A stretch of 64,000 bases of DNA. It comes from JBAXXL01 sp037127915 (GTDB taxonomy: Bacteria; Bacteroidota; Ignavibacteria; Kapaibacteriales; UBA2268). The notes below the pieces were generated by a model. The model was given only the letters and a program-made list of their open reading frames with translations. It was not told where the DNA came from and ran no database searches. Location: the NCBI GenBank assembly GCA_037127915.1, contig JBAXXL010000006.1, forward strand, positions 1-64,000, in the 5' to 3' direction. Below are positions 8,152 to 16,410 of the stretch, piece by piece. Position numbers and translations under genes: made by a program. How positions within the stretch are numbered: position 1 is the first letter of the stretch; each line of letters starts with the position of its first letter.

Positions 8152-9465
8152 TTATTTATCAATTTCCCAATCAAATCCGATTTTATTCAGATTTTGTATT
8201 TGATTCACCGACAAATTAGATTTATTTTTACGATTGGATTCGCACCATTTGTATAAAATTTCTGTATCATTATTTAATTCAACATTACAATTTCCATTTT
8301 GACTTTTAAATTCAATCAATAAGCGGTACATTCGATACCAGTATTGAATACTTGGTTCCCACTCAAAACCGATTTCTTCTAACTGCTTAATTTGATTTTC
8401 TGATAAACTCTGACCTCTATAACCACGCTTTATATTTCGCATATAATTAACTAAATTATGCAATTTTTTATCTTGAGTTGGATGAACTCTAAGGTGTCCG
8501 TATTTTTCATAATATTGCTTTAAGGCGTTATAGTTTCTTTCCCAAATAGCATCATAGGCAGACCAATTAAATCCTATCTCATCAAGTCTTGCTATTTTCC
8601 ATTCAGACAAGTTATTTTTTTCGCTTCTTTGTCGTTCTACCCAATTACCAAAAACGGGATCGTCCTCCCAATCAATTGGTACATTGTAATCACCATATAT
8701 ATTTTTATAAGGTAACAATTTAACAAATTGTCTCTCCCATTGGTTTTTATGATAGGTTTTTTTAGGTTCAAAGTCAAAATCCAATTTTTCAAGCATCCGG
8801 ATTTTATCCAAAGTAAGTGAGCCGGATTTATAATGTAGTATTTGTTTATTAGCCCATCTTCGTAACCAACGGTCTTTGTCTTCCATATATTTTTTAGTCA
8901 AATCAATCTTGACAAGAGAGGTACCATGCTCTTTGTAATAGTTTCTCAATCTTTCGTACATTTCATCCCACTTATTTCGCTTTACTCCCCAATCAAATCC
9001 AATTTCATCGAGTTTTTTGGTTCTTATTGGACTTTTTGATTCTCTTGTATGACGTTGCGTAAAAACCCAATTTCCTAGTTGCTCATATTCCTCATCATAA
9101 CGAGAAACATTACAATGACCGTTTATTCTTTTGAATTCAAGCAATTCATCGTACATTTTATTCCAAAGGGTTTCCCTTGGATTAAAATCTAAACCGGCTT
9201 TAACGAGCATTGAATATTGCCAATCTTCAAGCTCGCCACTATTTGAATAAGTTCTTTGATGGTTAGCCCACGTTCTTAATGATTTGTATTTTATGCCGTA
9301 ATCAGCTAATTTTGGTTTTGTTGGAAATTTCTGGTGACCAAATTTGTTCATAAACTCTACTAGCAATCCATACATTTCAAGCCAAAGCCTATCTCGTCTT
9401 TCCTGCTTGGTTTCACGTTCTATAACGTGAACTCTGCCTTTGGTGCGTACTACGATTTTTGCCAT
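8152..9465 (-). CDS. Protein of six helicase-associated (HA) domain repeats
   Basis: A 437-residue protein made almost wholly of six tandem helicase-associated (HA, PF03457-like) repeats of 60-70 residues, at about 25-95, 95-165, 165-235, 235-305, 305-370 and 370-437. Each follows W-x-x-M/N-Y-x-x-L...G...V...L..W...R...L...I..L..IGF.W. HA repeats are small helical, predicted nucleic-acid-binding units usually fused to superfamily II helicases. No helicase domain is present here. It starts two bases after a short remnant frame resembling the C-terminus of a restriction-modification enzyme, and it lies downstream of mcrC and mcrB on the same strand. A DNA-binding role in defence is an inference from that context. 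Confidence 0.75.
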   Translation of the reverse strand: MAKIVVRTKGRVHVIERETKQERRDRLWLEMYGLLVEFMNKFGHQKFPTKPKLADYGIKYKSLRTWANHQRTYSNSGELEDWQYSMLVKAGLDFNPRETLWNKMYDELLEFKRINGHCNVSRYDEEYEQLGNWVFTQRHTRESKSPIRTKKLDEIGFDWGVKRNKWDEMYERLRNYYKEHGTSLVKIDLTKKYMEDKDRWLRRWANKQILHYKSGSLTLDKIRMLEKLDFDFEPKKTYHKNQWERQFVKLLPYKNIYGDYNVPIDWEDDPVFGNWVERQRSEKNNLSEWKIARLDEIGFNWSAYDAIWERNYNALKQYYEKYGHLRVHPTQDKKLHNLVNYMRNIKRGYRGQSLSENQIKQLEEIGFEWEPSIQYWYRMYRLLIEFKSQNGNCNVELNNDTEILYKWCESNRKNKSNLSVNQIQNLNKIGFDWEIDK

Positions 9466-9467
9466 TT

Positions 9468-9584
9468 TTATTCCCCTTCTACTATCCTCATTTCTTCTTC
9501 TGTCAGTCCATAAAGTTCATATACAAGTTTGTCTATTTTTTTGTCTGTGTAATCTATTCGCGCTTTTAATTGCTCTTTTTGCAT
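9468..9584 (-). pseudogene. Orphan C-terminal tail of a type IIG/Eco57I-like restriction-modification enzyme
   Basis: A 38-codon frame starts at ATG 9584 and encodes a peptide with the segments RIDYTDKKIDKLVYELYGL and TEEEMRIVEGE. From memory this is the usual last segment of Eco57I/TaqI-like or PglX-like restriction-modification proteins, in which 'TDxxIDxLVYELYGLTEEEIxIVE' precedes the stop. An in-frame TGA lies four codons upstream of the ATG (9594-9596), so the methyltransferase body is missing. Its TAA is two bases from the start of the HA-repeat gene. It may be a pure remnant or a retained small ORF that couples translation of the HA protein. Confidence 0.6.
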
Positions 9585-9690
9585 GTTGTTTTGTCATGAT
9601 TGCCATAAATTTCTCAAATGAGAATTAAGTATAAGACCAGCCGCAAATTTAATCAATTTTTTTCCATTTTTTGCTAAATACCTTGGGATT

Positions 9691-11064
9691 TTACGTAACG
9701 TTTTGCTCAGGTAGAAGAATCTTAATAATTCTCTCTCTTAATTTATTTTTTGTCCCATCGAATAATTCCTTAAGATGAATCTCTTCTGAATTTTCTTGTA
9801 CAAATAACCCTCTATTTATAATTGGTAATTGAAATGCTTTAATGTTAATATCTACACCATCCGCCAATTCATCTTTTATAATTATTTCGCTTCCATTTTC
9901 GTTATACGCTTTAATTGTATCAGGATAAAATAGTTTTATCTCGTTTATTTTATATCTAACAGCATAAGCCATCATTTGATATAAATCGTTTTGTGATATA
10001 CCATTTTTGGAATCTGTCTGATCGGAATAAATCATCTTGTACTTTGTATCTGCAATGATTTTTTTGGAGTCAGTCTCAATATATAAATCTGGCCTGATTG
10101 GAAAGATTTTACTTTGATCCAGATATTTGGACGATTCTTGTGGTTTTGCTTTGACTTCTGGTATCTCTTTGTCAATAAATCCAAAAATAAAATCTTCAAA
10201 TAAATATTCCATTGGAATTAAGAAAGCAAAGAGTTTCAAATCGTTTTTGTACTCCAGCGAAATGCTATTTTTCAAGAATAAATAGCAATAGTCTCTTACC
10301 GTTTCGAAATCACCGAACATTGGATTGAACTGTATATTTGAACATTCTTCGGCTGTGGCTTTTTCATCGCTCACTTCGTCAAGTATGAATAATATTTCCC
10401 TGAGATATTTTTTATTATCTGGATTGACAGTAACATTAAACAAGAGCGTTGCAACATATTTTATTATTCTATTGAATTTATTGTCAACTACAAACTCATC
10501 ATAAACACAGTTTAATTTATGCCATCTTCCTTTTTCGATATTTTCATTAATATATTCATTCGTATTTAGACGACCTTTAATGAACGAAAGCTCCCGTTCT
10601 ACTTCTTCATACTTCTGATAAACGGAATTTGAAAGCAATTCTCTTGTATATTTTGAGTATAAATAGATTAATATCTCGAAAAAATCGCTTTTTTTACCAC
10701 TTAATGCTGTTTGATAATTAGGAAATTTAATCTTCCTGCAGTAACTCAACCACCATAAAATGTGATTTTGAATTGAATTTATTTGGGTATCGGAGTAATC
10801 TTTTTCATCCTCGAAAAAAATCTTAGGAAAGAGATTAATTTTCTCCCCTTCAAAATGGATAACACCGACATATTTATTCGATTTTAATTCCTTGGTCCTA
10901 TGAAGAAACTGAAGGAATTGTTGCGCTTCCACCCTATCTGGTTCATCATCTGTATAATAGGCAGATTTTTCTCTCTTTTTCCAAATGTCATCTAAGAAAA
11001 TTTCTAAGCCCTCGAAAGAACCTTCAAATTCCTTTTTGTTTTGATATTCAAAGAGATTTATCAT
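9691..11064 (-). CDS. mcrC: McrC-like restriction endonuclease subunit
   Basis: A 457-residue McrC/LlaJI-type protein. The N-terminal about 300 residues match the McrC body that contacts the McrB ring. The PD-(D/E)xK nuclease signature follows as RPDLYI (Asp326) and IADTKYK (Asp339, Lys341), with SQNDLYQMMAYAVRY near 357-371 as the downstream helix. McrC stimulates McrB GTP hydrolysis and cuts DNA. Its ATG overlaps the mcrB stop (ATGA), so the two are translationally coupled. All catalytic residues I can identify are present, so the nuclease looks intact. Confidence 0.88.
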   Translation of the reverse strand: MINLFEYQNKKEFEGSFEGLEIFLDDIWKKREKSAYYTDDEPDRVEAQQFLQFLHRTKELKSNKYVGVIHFEGEKINLFPKIFFEDEKDYSDTQINSIQNHILWWLSYCRKIKFPNYQTALSGKKSDFFEILIYLYSKYTRELLSNSVYQKYEEVERELSFIKGRLNTNEYINENIEKGRWHKLNCVYDEFVVDNKFNRIIKYVATLLFNVTVNPDNKKYLREILFILDEVSDEKATAEECSNIQFNPMFGDFETVRDYCYLFLKNSISLEYKNDLKLFAFLIPMEYLFEDFIFGFIDKEIPEVKAKPQESSKYLDQSKIFPIRPDLYIETDSKKIIADTKYKMIYSDQTDSKNGISQNDLYQMMAYAVRYKINEIKLFYPDTIKAYNENGSEIIIKDELADGVDINIKAFQLPIINRGLFVQENSEEIHLKELFDGTKNKLRERIIKILLPEQNVT

Positions 11065-14042
11065 AAAAGCCCAATTACTTTTAATGGCCAGGAATCTGTT
11101 TCTATTGACAATCCTGCATTCACTAAAATGCCGCGCACTTCCTTTTCATCATTCATAAAATATTCCAAAAGAAGCGGAATCACTTTTTTGTTCATTCTTT
11201 CAATGAGTTTATAATCATCACCCATAAAATATGAATGCCCGATTTGGAAATCATAGCCTTTCAACACTTTTATCCGCTCGTTGATTTTCTGTAGTATTTC
11301 AATATCGTGTATTTCGCAACCTTCTATTTCATATCTCGGATACATAGATTCAAATTCAAATCTGCGTCTAAGAGCAATATCCAATAAAGCTATCGATTTA
11401 TCCGCTGTGTTCATGGTACCAATCAGGTGCAAATTTGACGGAACAATAAATTCTTCGCCAGAAGGTAAAGTACATTTCAAAGGAATCGCACCGTGTGAGC
11501 GTTTGTCCGGTTCGATTAATGTTATCAATTCACCAAAAACTCTCGATATATTAGCTCGGTTAATTTCATCTATGATTATTACATAGTTTTGCTTATTGAC
11601 TTGGGTTACATTAGTTTTTCCCTTATCTAATAGTATAGCCAATATTGGGTTGTAATATGGTTGAAGCCCACCAATAATAAATTCATTACTTCCTTTATCA
11701 TACATTTTTCGTAAGGTTTCAATACTTAAAGAATGTTTTGACTCTCCATCATTTTTTCTAAATTCGATTGATTTGTGACCAATACTAGTTATATAGTAAG
11801 AAACTTTTTTCATTTTAACTTCAAGTTCCTCAACCTCACCCAAATTCAATGGTAAAATGTATTCATTGAAAACATCATCAAATTTTCTCTTAATATCATT
11901 TGGTTTTAAAGAGTCTAATATATTCTTCAAAGCTCTATCAGCTATCCTTTTAAAAACACCGTCCTTTCTTTCAAAGCATAAATCTCCATCGCTTTCCACA
12001 TCTGGTCTTAAGCCCTGAATGAAATCTTCATAGCTATAGTTCTGATGGAATGTTATAAACTCGATTCTATCACCCAAATTACTATTGAAAATATTCAAAG
12101 CTTCTGAATAATCTTTAATTTCTCTGCTTTCAATTATTTCTGCCGCTCTGAGAATTGTGTGATACGTCTTCCCAGTTCCCGGAGGTCCGTAAAGAATTGT
12201 ATTGAGAGGATAGGTCTTTGGATGCATCATTATTCTTAGTAATCTTTCATAATACTTATCAGTTTCAGAATTACCATCTGGATATTTTGTTATGTCTGTT
12301 AATGTTTTTACATGCAAATTATCATCTACCTTCCAATTTCCTTTTAACTTCCAATCGACTTTTCTACAACTTTTGTAATGATCATACTCATTATTAAAAT
12401 AATAATCTGATTTTACTTCACCATAACCAACAAGTTCTTTCTGCCCTTTCTTTACAATAATTATATCTCCGATTGATATTGAATTCTTAAATTCCCAATT
12501 CGCAAGCGAATCATTCACTTTATTACTCGAAGTATTTTCCAATTCTTGTAATTTTGTTGCTATTTCTTTTTGTGTTTTATAGTTATTCAAGTCACCTAAT
12601 TTATCCCAACCTAAACCCATAATACCATTTTTGTAGAACTCATCCCACATTTTTGCACCTTCACCGGGTGCATAAAGCCAATATTTTTTCTCTTTAGGTT
12701 CTGCCATATCTTTTATCCTTAAATATTCTTTTTCTGTTGCTTGAAAGTTCGTTCCTTGGTTACCGACTTTTAAATTTGATAATTCTTCAATATCCTTAAT
12801 CATTTCTTTTGTTATAGGATTTGAAACCAAATTATGTGTTATTTTAATTTTGACTTGAGGAGATTTTTCATTAGTATGATTATCCCTATAGTATTTAATT
12901 TCTTTTTCATTGTCAAAATCTTCAAAAACTTCAGAAGTTACTTCTGCTAAAGCATAACAGCCTGGGTTGTCACCTGTAACCCAGAGAATTATCTTATCAC
13001 CGGTTTTTATTTTATCTTTATGATTTTTCACACTCCAAGTTTCAAGTGCATTATCTGTAATTGCACTAACAATATCGTATATTTTGGGACTACCTTGGAA
13101 AATCCAATAATTTACATCTGTTTTTGTTGTCTTCTCCAACATCTGATATAATATATCTTGTGCCAATAATTTATGATTCACATCTTGAAATTCAAGATTT
13201 TTAATTTTTTCTTGTACCAAATCGAGTAGTTCTTGATCATCATTAATGTATTCGTTAACCAAGTCATTAATTAATTCAAGATAATGTACATATTTTTCAC
13301 CTGTCTTATAAACTTTTATACCAAGAAGTTGACAGTATTTTTGATAAAATGAATCCTTGTAAAAAGTATATTTATCTGGATTGTGATAAGTCAAGTATGT
13401 AGCCATAGTTCTCTCATCTTGATGGTGAGACTTTTTGCTCTCTGGATCTATTTCTCTATAGATTTCAAGAGTTTTTACATTAAAGTTCTTCAGTCTTGTT
13501 AATAATGGTATATTTTCATCAAACAAAGATTTGAAGCATTCTCTCAAAGCACCAGTTTTTTTTTTGGTTATGTGTGTTAACACTGCTGAACTCATTGGGT
13601 AAATCAGATTTTCAAATTTAATATTTTTGATTTCGCTTTCGAAATCTGAGGCATTACTATCAGGCCTGCCTCTAAATTTGCTTAACAGGTCCCATTTGTA
13701 CATTTCATCATCCAATCCTCCATTACGAATATGAACTTTGTATTTTTCAATTAAATCTAAGATAGGATCGATTTCTAATTTCTTTATTATTATAAAGTTT
13801 GGACTTAAGTTTTTAAGATACTTCTGTGCTTCATAAGTATCAAAATCTTGATGAGATAAATACACTTTATTAGCATACTCATTTGCCAATGATATAATAT
13901 ATTTAGGTGGATATGTTTGATTATTAAATACTAAATCAAATTTTTTTGATTTAGCCAATGGGTATCTAATTCCATTTTTGTTAAAATCATTGATTGCTTC
14001 TAAAACGTTTTGCTCTGTAATATTATTCGGTATCATGTTCAT
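11061..14042 (-). CDS. mcrB: McrB-like AAA+ motor with EVE modified-base reader domain
   Basis: A 993-residue multidomain protein. Residues 1-90 resemble the N-terminal head of ScoMcrA-type proteins (YPLAKSKKFDLVF ... YPPKYIISLA). Residues 90-300 form a helical region I cannot name. Residues about 310-447 are an EVE/PUA-like domain (NYWIFQGSPKIYDI ... GDKIILWVTG ... GCYALAEV). Residues about 453-590 form a second PUA-like module (KYWLYAPGEGAKMWDEFY ... GIMGLGWD). The C-terminal McrB AAA+ domain has GPPGTGKT at 619-626, VIIIDEINR at 821-829, the NTAD sensor at 878-881 and arginine-finger candidates at 892-894. EVE domains bind modified bases, so this likely senses modified phage DNA and, with McrC, restricts it. 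Either ATG 14042 or ATG 14036 could be the start. Confidence 0.88.
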   Translation of the reverse strand: MNMIPNNITEQNVLEAINDFNKNGIRYPLAKSKKFDLVFNNQTYPPKYIISLANEYANKVYLSHQDFDTYEAQKYLKNLSPNFIIIKKLEIDPILDLIEKYKVHIRNGGLDDEMYKWDLLSKFRGRPDSNASDFESEIKNIKFENLIYPMSSAVLTHITKKKTGALRECFKSLFDENIPLLTRLKNFNVKTLEIYREIDPESKKSHHQDERTMATYLTYHNPDKYTFYKDSFYQKYCQLLGIKVYKTGEKYVHYLELINDLVNEYINDDQELLDLVQEKIKNLEFQDVNHKLLAQDILYQMLEKTTKTDVNYWIFQGSPKIYDIVSAITDNALETWSVKNHKDKIKTGDKIILWVTGDNPGCYALAEVTSEVFEDFDNEKEIKYYRDNHTNEKSPQVKIKITHNLVSNPITKEMIKDIEELSNLKVGNQGTNFQATEKEYLRIKDMAEPKEKKYWLYAPGEGAKMWDEFYKNGIMGLGWDKLGDLNNYKTQKEIATKLQELENTSSNKVNDSLANWEFKNSISIGDIIIVKKGQKELVGYGEVKSDYYFNNEYDHYKSCRKVDWKLKGNWKVDDNLHVKTLTDITKYPDGNSETDKYYERLLRIMMHPKTYPLNTILYGPPGTGKTYHTILRAAEIIESREIKDYSEALNIFNSNLGDRIEFITFHQNYSYEDFIQGLRPDVESDGDLCFERKDGVFKRIADRALKNILDSLKPNDIKRKFDDVFNEYILPLNLGEVEELEVKMKKVSYYITSIGHKSIEFRKNDGESKHSLSIETLRKMYDKGSNEFIIGGLQPYYNPILAILLDKGKTNVTQVNKQNYVIIIDEINRANISRVFGELITLIEPDKRSHGAIPLKCTLPSGEEFIVPSNLHLIGTMNTADKSIALLDIALRRRFEFESMYPRYEIEGCEIHDIEILQKINERIKVLKGYDFQIGHSYFMGDDYKLIERMNKKVIPLLLEYFMNDEKEVRGILVNAGLSIETDSWPLKVIGLL

Positions 14043-14162
14043 TCCTAAATTTTCAATTCTGCATCTTTACTAAAAACAAACTTAGCACAATCTGTGCCGT
14101 AGTCCGTCATATACAAATCAATTTTGAAATAATTGGAAAATAATTTACGAATTACCCTATCT

Positions 14163-14290
14163 TTTCATTTTCAACTAGCAACTGTCAATTGTCAACTGGT
14201 TTCGCCCTTTCAGGGCTTCGGTGGGTGCGGGGGGTTCATTTACCACGGGTTTCACCCGCGGTTATTGAGATTCAATCGCTTCGCGGTTGG
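14163..14290. repeat. Composite dispersed repeat, copy 1 (gccctttcagggc family)
   Basis: This copy runs from a caactgtcaattgtcaact stretch through cgccctttcagggc, the paired accacgggtttcacccgcggt and the cgcttcgcg palindrome. A second direct copy lies at 14342-14466 and a third, inverted, at 40187-40280. Open frames across the 14043-14596 gap are created by these repeats; I see no gene there. Confidence 0.7.
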
Positions 14291-14341
14291 AAGAGACAAT
14301 TTATTGGGCAACGGGGCGTTGCACTAATACCTACTTTCTTC

Positions 14342-14466
14342 TCATTTTCAACTATCAACTGTCAATTGTCTACTGGTTTCGCCCTTTCAGGGCTTGGGGG
14401 TAATGCGCGGGGTTTTCGTACACAGGGCTTAGACCCTGTGTTGATTTATTGCGCACTTGCAGTGCT
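14342..14466. repeat. Composite dispersed repeat, copy 2
   Basis: Shares tcattttcaactatcaactg and tttcgccctttcagggctt with copy 1, in the same order. The second palindrome is changed to acacagggcttagaccctgtgt and the third to gcacttgcagtgc, so pairing is kept while the sequence drifts. Confidence 0.7.
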
Positions 14467-14499
14467 GAAGATGGATTCCCGATCGGAGTCGGGAATGAC
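14467..14499. repeat. GTCATTCC hairpin repeat (inverted copy)
   Basis: gaagatggattcccgatcggagtcgggaatgac read on the other strand is gtcattcc-cgact-ccgatcggga-atccatcttc: a hairpin with flanking gtcatt and gaatccatcttc. Other copies are at 14547, 25767, 40123, 43432, 55021 and 55066. Confidence 0.7.
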
Positions 14500-14546
14500 A
14501 ACATCCTGAAAATCCTCTAATCCTGTAAATCCTGATTCAGACAATT

Positions 14547-14577
14547 GAAGATGGAATCCCGCTTCCGCGGGATTGAC
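14547..14577. repeat. GTCATTCC hairpin repeat (inverted copy)
   Basis: gaagatggaatcccg-cttc-cgggattgac shows the same flanks with a cccgc/gcggg stem. It is 80 bases from the preceding copy, with a caggatt repeat between them. Confidence 0.65.
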
Positions 14578-14596
14578 ACCATCACGTAATCACAGT

Positions 14597-15919
14597 TTAT
14601 TCTTTTACTTCACCAAAAAGTGTTGCGTTGTTAGCTTTTGTTATTCGCACGTGAATTATATCGCCTTGTTTATATTTGCCGTCTTCGTTATTGAATATGA
14701 CGCACTTATTTGTTTTTGTTCTGCCCGACCATTCGGATTTCTTTTTCTTGCTTACGCCGTCAATCAGCACTTCGTGCACTCTGCCGACTTCCAATTTGTT
14801 CTTTTTTCTGGCTATTTCATTTTGCAGATGAATTATCTCGCTCAATCTTCTGCTTTTGGTTTCGGAATCCACGTCGTCTTCCATTTCGAATGACTTAGTT
14901 CCTGAGCGCGGCGAATAGTTGAACATATATGCACCGTCGTACTGAACTATTTTTAGCAATTCCAATGTTGCTTGGTGATCTTCTTCCGTTTCCGAAGGGA
15001 AGCCTGAAATCAAATCCGTTGAAAGTGCTATATCCGGCATTGCTTCGCGAATTTTTGCGATTCGCTCTAAATAATGCGCGACAGTATATTTGCGATTCAT
15101 GAGCTGTAAAATTTTGTCCGAACCTGATTGAATAGGCAAATTCAAGTATTCGCATATATTATCGTATTTAGCCATAACGGCGATCAATTCGTCGCTCATA
15201 TCGTAAGGGTGCGAAGTAAGAAAGCGAATCCTCATATTCGGCACTGCTTCGGCGGCTTGAGCGAGCAATTCAGGAAACTTCACAAAAGCTTGCTTGTCAA
15301 AGTAACTGTTCACATTTTGACCGAGCAAATTAACTTCCAGAATGCCGTTTTTATCAAGGCGCAGTAAGTCATCCAATATTGCTTTAATAGGCTTAGAGCG
15401 CTCTCTGCCGCGCGTATAGGGCACTATGCAGTACGAACAGAAGTTGTTACACCCGCGCATGATTGAAAGCCATGCGGCGTGCCCTTCCGTCCTTAGCGGA
15501 ATAATGTCGCTGTATGTTTCTGTCGTGCTTAATTCAATAGCTATGCCTGATGATTTATTCGTTGCTTGGTCCAATAAAGCAGGCAATGAACGGTATTCGT
15601 CAGGTCCGATTACTAAACGGACTAAATTTTCCAATCCAATCAGATTTTCACCGAGACGTTCGGCCATACAGCCCATAATCCCGACAATAAGTTTTTTGTT
15701 GTTTCGGCGTTTATGCCCTTTTAAATACTCTAATCTATGTAAAATCGTCTGCTCCGCATTGTCACGTACAGAGCAGGTATTTAGTAAAATCACATCTGCC
15801 GTATTTATATCTTCTGTTATTTCATATCCCGCATCTTTTAATATACCGCCGGCAATTTCGGTATCATTCAAATTCATTTGACAGCCATAGGTCTCAAAAT
15901 ATACTTTTTTTTTGCTCAT
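14597..15919 (-). CDS. miaB: tRNA-2-methylthio-N6-dimethylallyladenosine synthase MiaB
   Basis: A 440-residue radical-SAM methylthiotransferase that adds the 2-methylthio group to i6A37 of tRNAs reading UNN codons. The N-terminal UPF0004 domain carries the auxiliary-cluster cysteines (TYGCQMN, LLNTCSVRDNAE, GIMGCMAERLG). The radical-SAM motif is RGCNNFCSYCIVPYTRGRERS near residues 152-172. The C-terminal TRAM RNA-binding domain follows from about 375. Length and motifs match MiaB rather than MtaB or RimO. Its ATG directly abuts the stop of the TerB-like gene, so the two are probably translated from one message. Confidence 0.95.
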   Translation of the reverse strand: MSKKKVYFETYGCQMNLNDTEIAGGILKDAGYEITEDINTADVILLNTCSVRDNAEQTILHRLEYLKGHKRRNNKKLIVGIMGCMAERLGENLIGLENLVRLVIGPDEYRSLPALLDQATNKSSGIAIELSTTETYSDIIPLRTEGHAAWLSIMRGCNNFCSYCIVPYTRGRERSKPIKAILDDLLRLDKNGILEVNLLGQNVNSYFDKQAFVKFPELLAQAAEAVPNMRIRFLTSHPYDMSDELIAVMAKYDNICEYLNLPIQSGSDKILQLMNRKYTVAHYLERIAKIREAMPDIALSTDLISGFPSETEEDHQATLELLKIVQYDGAYMFNYSPRSGTKSFEMEDDVDSETKSRRLSEIIHLQNEIARKKNKLEVGRVHEVLIDGVSKKKKSEWSGRTKTNKCVIFNNEDGKYKQGDIIHVRITKANNATLFGEVKE

Positions 15920-16402
15920 CTAGTTCATCATTTCCATATAATGGTCAACCACACCCGATTCCATAAAAGAATAATAATCGTGATGAATAATTCGACCAAT
16001 CATAACAAGTTTTTGTTCTTCTTCATCGCTGATTCTTGTCTGCAAAAATTTACCCGATGAAATACCCACGTAAACTCCGGCAAATAAAAGAAACTTTTTG
16101 AAATCTGACGCTTCTTTAGTATCTAATACTTTCAAATACGTAGAAACGTTTGCTAACCCATTTTTGATATCGTTATCGGTCGCTAAAGTTATTTGGTCAA
16201 AATCCTCAGGATCGATTGAACCCAACAACTCTTTAACGAAAGGCATATCGAAATTATTAGCTGATTTATGGATTTTTTTGACCGCATCCAATTCTTTTTG
16301 GTCAATTTTTCCATCTGCTCCTGCTACAGCACCTAAAACCCACTCAATTGCGCTTTTTAAGGTTTTCCACTGTTCTTCTGTGTATAGACTTTTATATAAC
16401 AT
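15920..16402 (-). CDS. TerB-like helical protein, function unknown
   Basis: A 160-residue all-helical cytoplasmic protein without a signal peptide. The segment VAGADGKIDQKELDAVKKI near residues 27-45 has the Asp-Gly-x-Ile/Asp-x-x-Glu pattern of the TerB/DjlA N-terminal family, which is linked to metal or acid-residue coordination. A second acidic pattern (SDEEEQKLVMIGRII) is near residue 125. I do not recognise a characterised orthologue. The stop is immediately followed by the miaB start, and the gene begins eight bases after the large T9SS protein. A role tied to either neighbour would be a guess. Confidence 0.65.
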   Translation of the reverse strand: MLYKSLYTEEQWKTLKSAIEWVLGAVAGADGKIDQKELDAVKKIHKSANNFDMPFVKELLGSIDPEDFDQITLATDNDIKNGLANVSTYLKVLDTKEASDFKKFLLFAGVYVGISSGKFLQTRISDEEEQKLVMIGRIIHHDYYSFMESGVVDHYMEMMN

Positions 16403-16410
16403 AATGCACC

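Noticed and set aside
14133..14509. Open frames of 64 and 106 codons between mcrB and miaB
   Set aside because: They run through the composite palindromic repeats, have no domain or start signal, and share peptide segments only because the DNA is duplicated.
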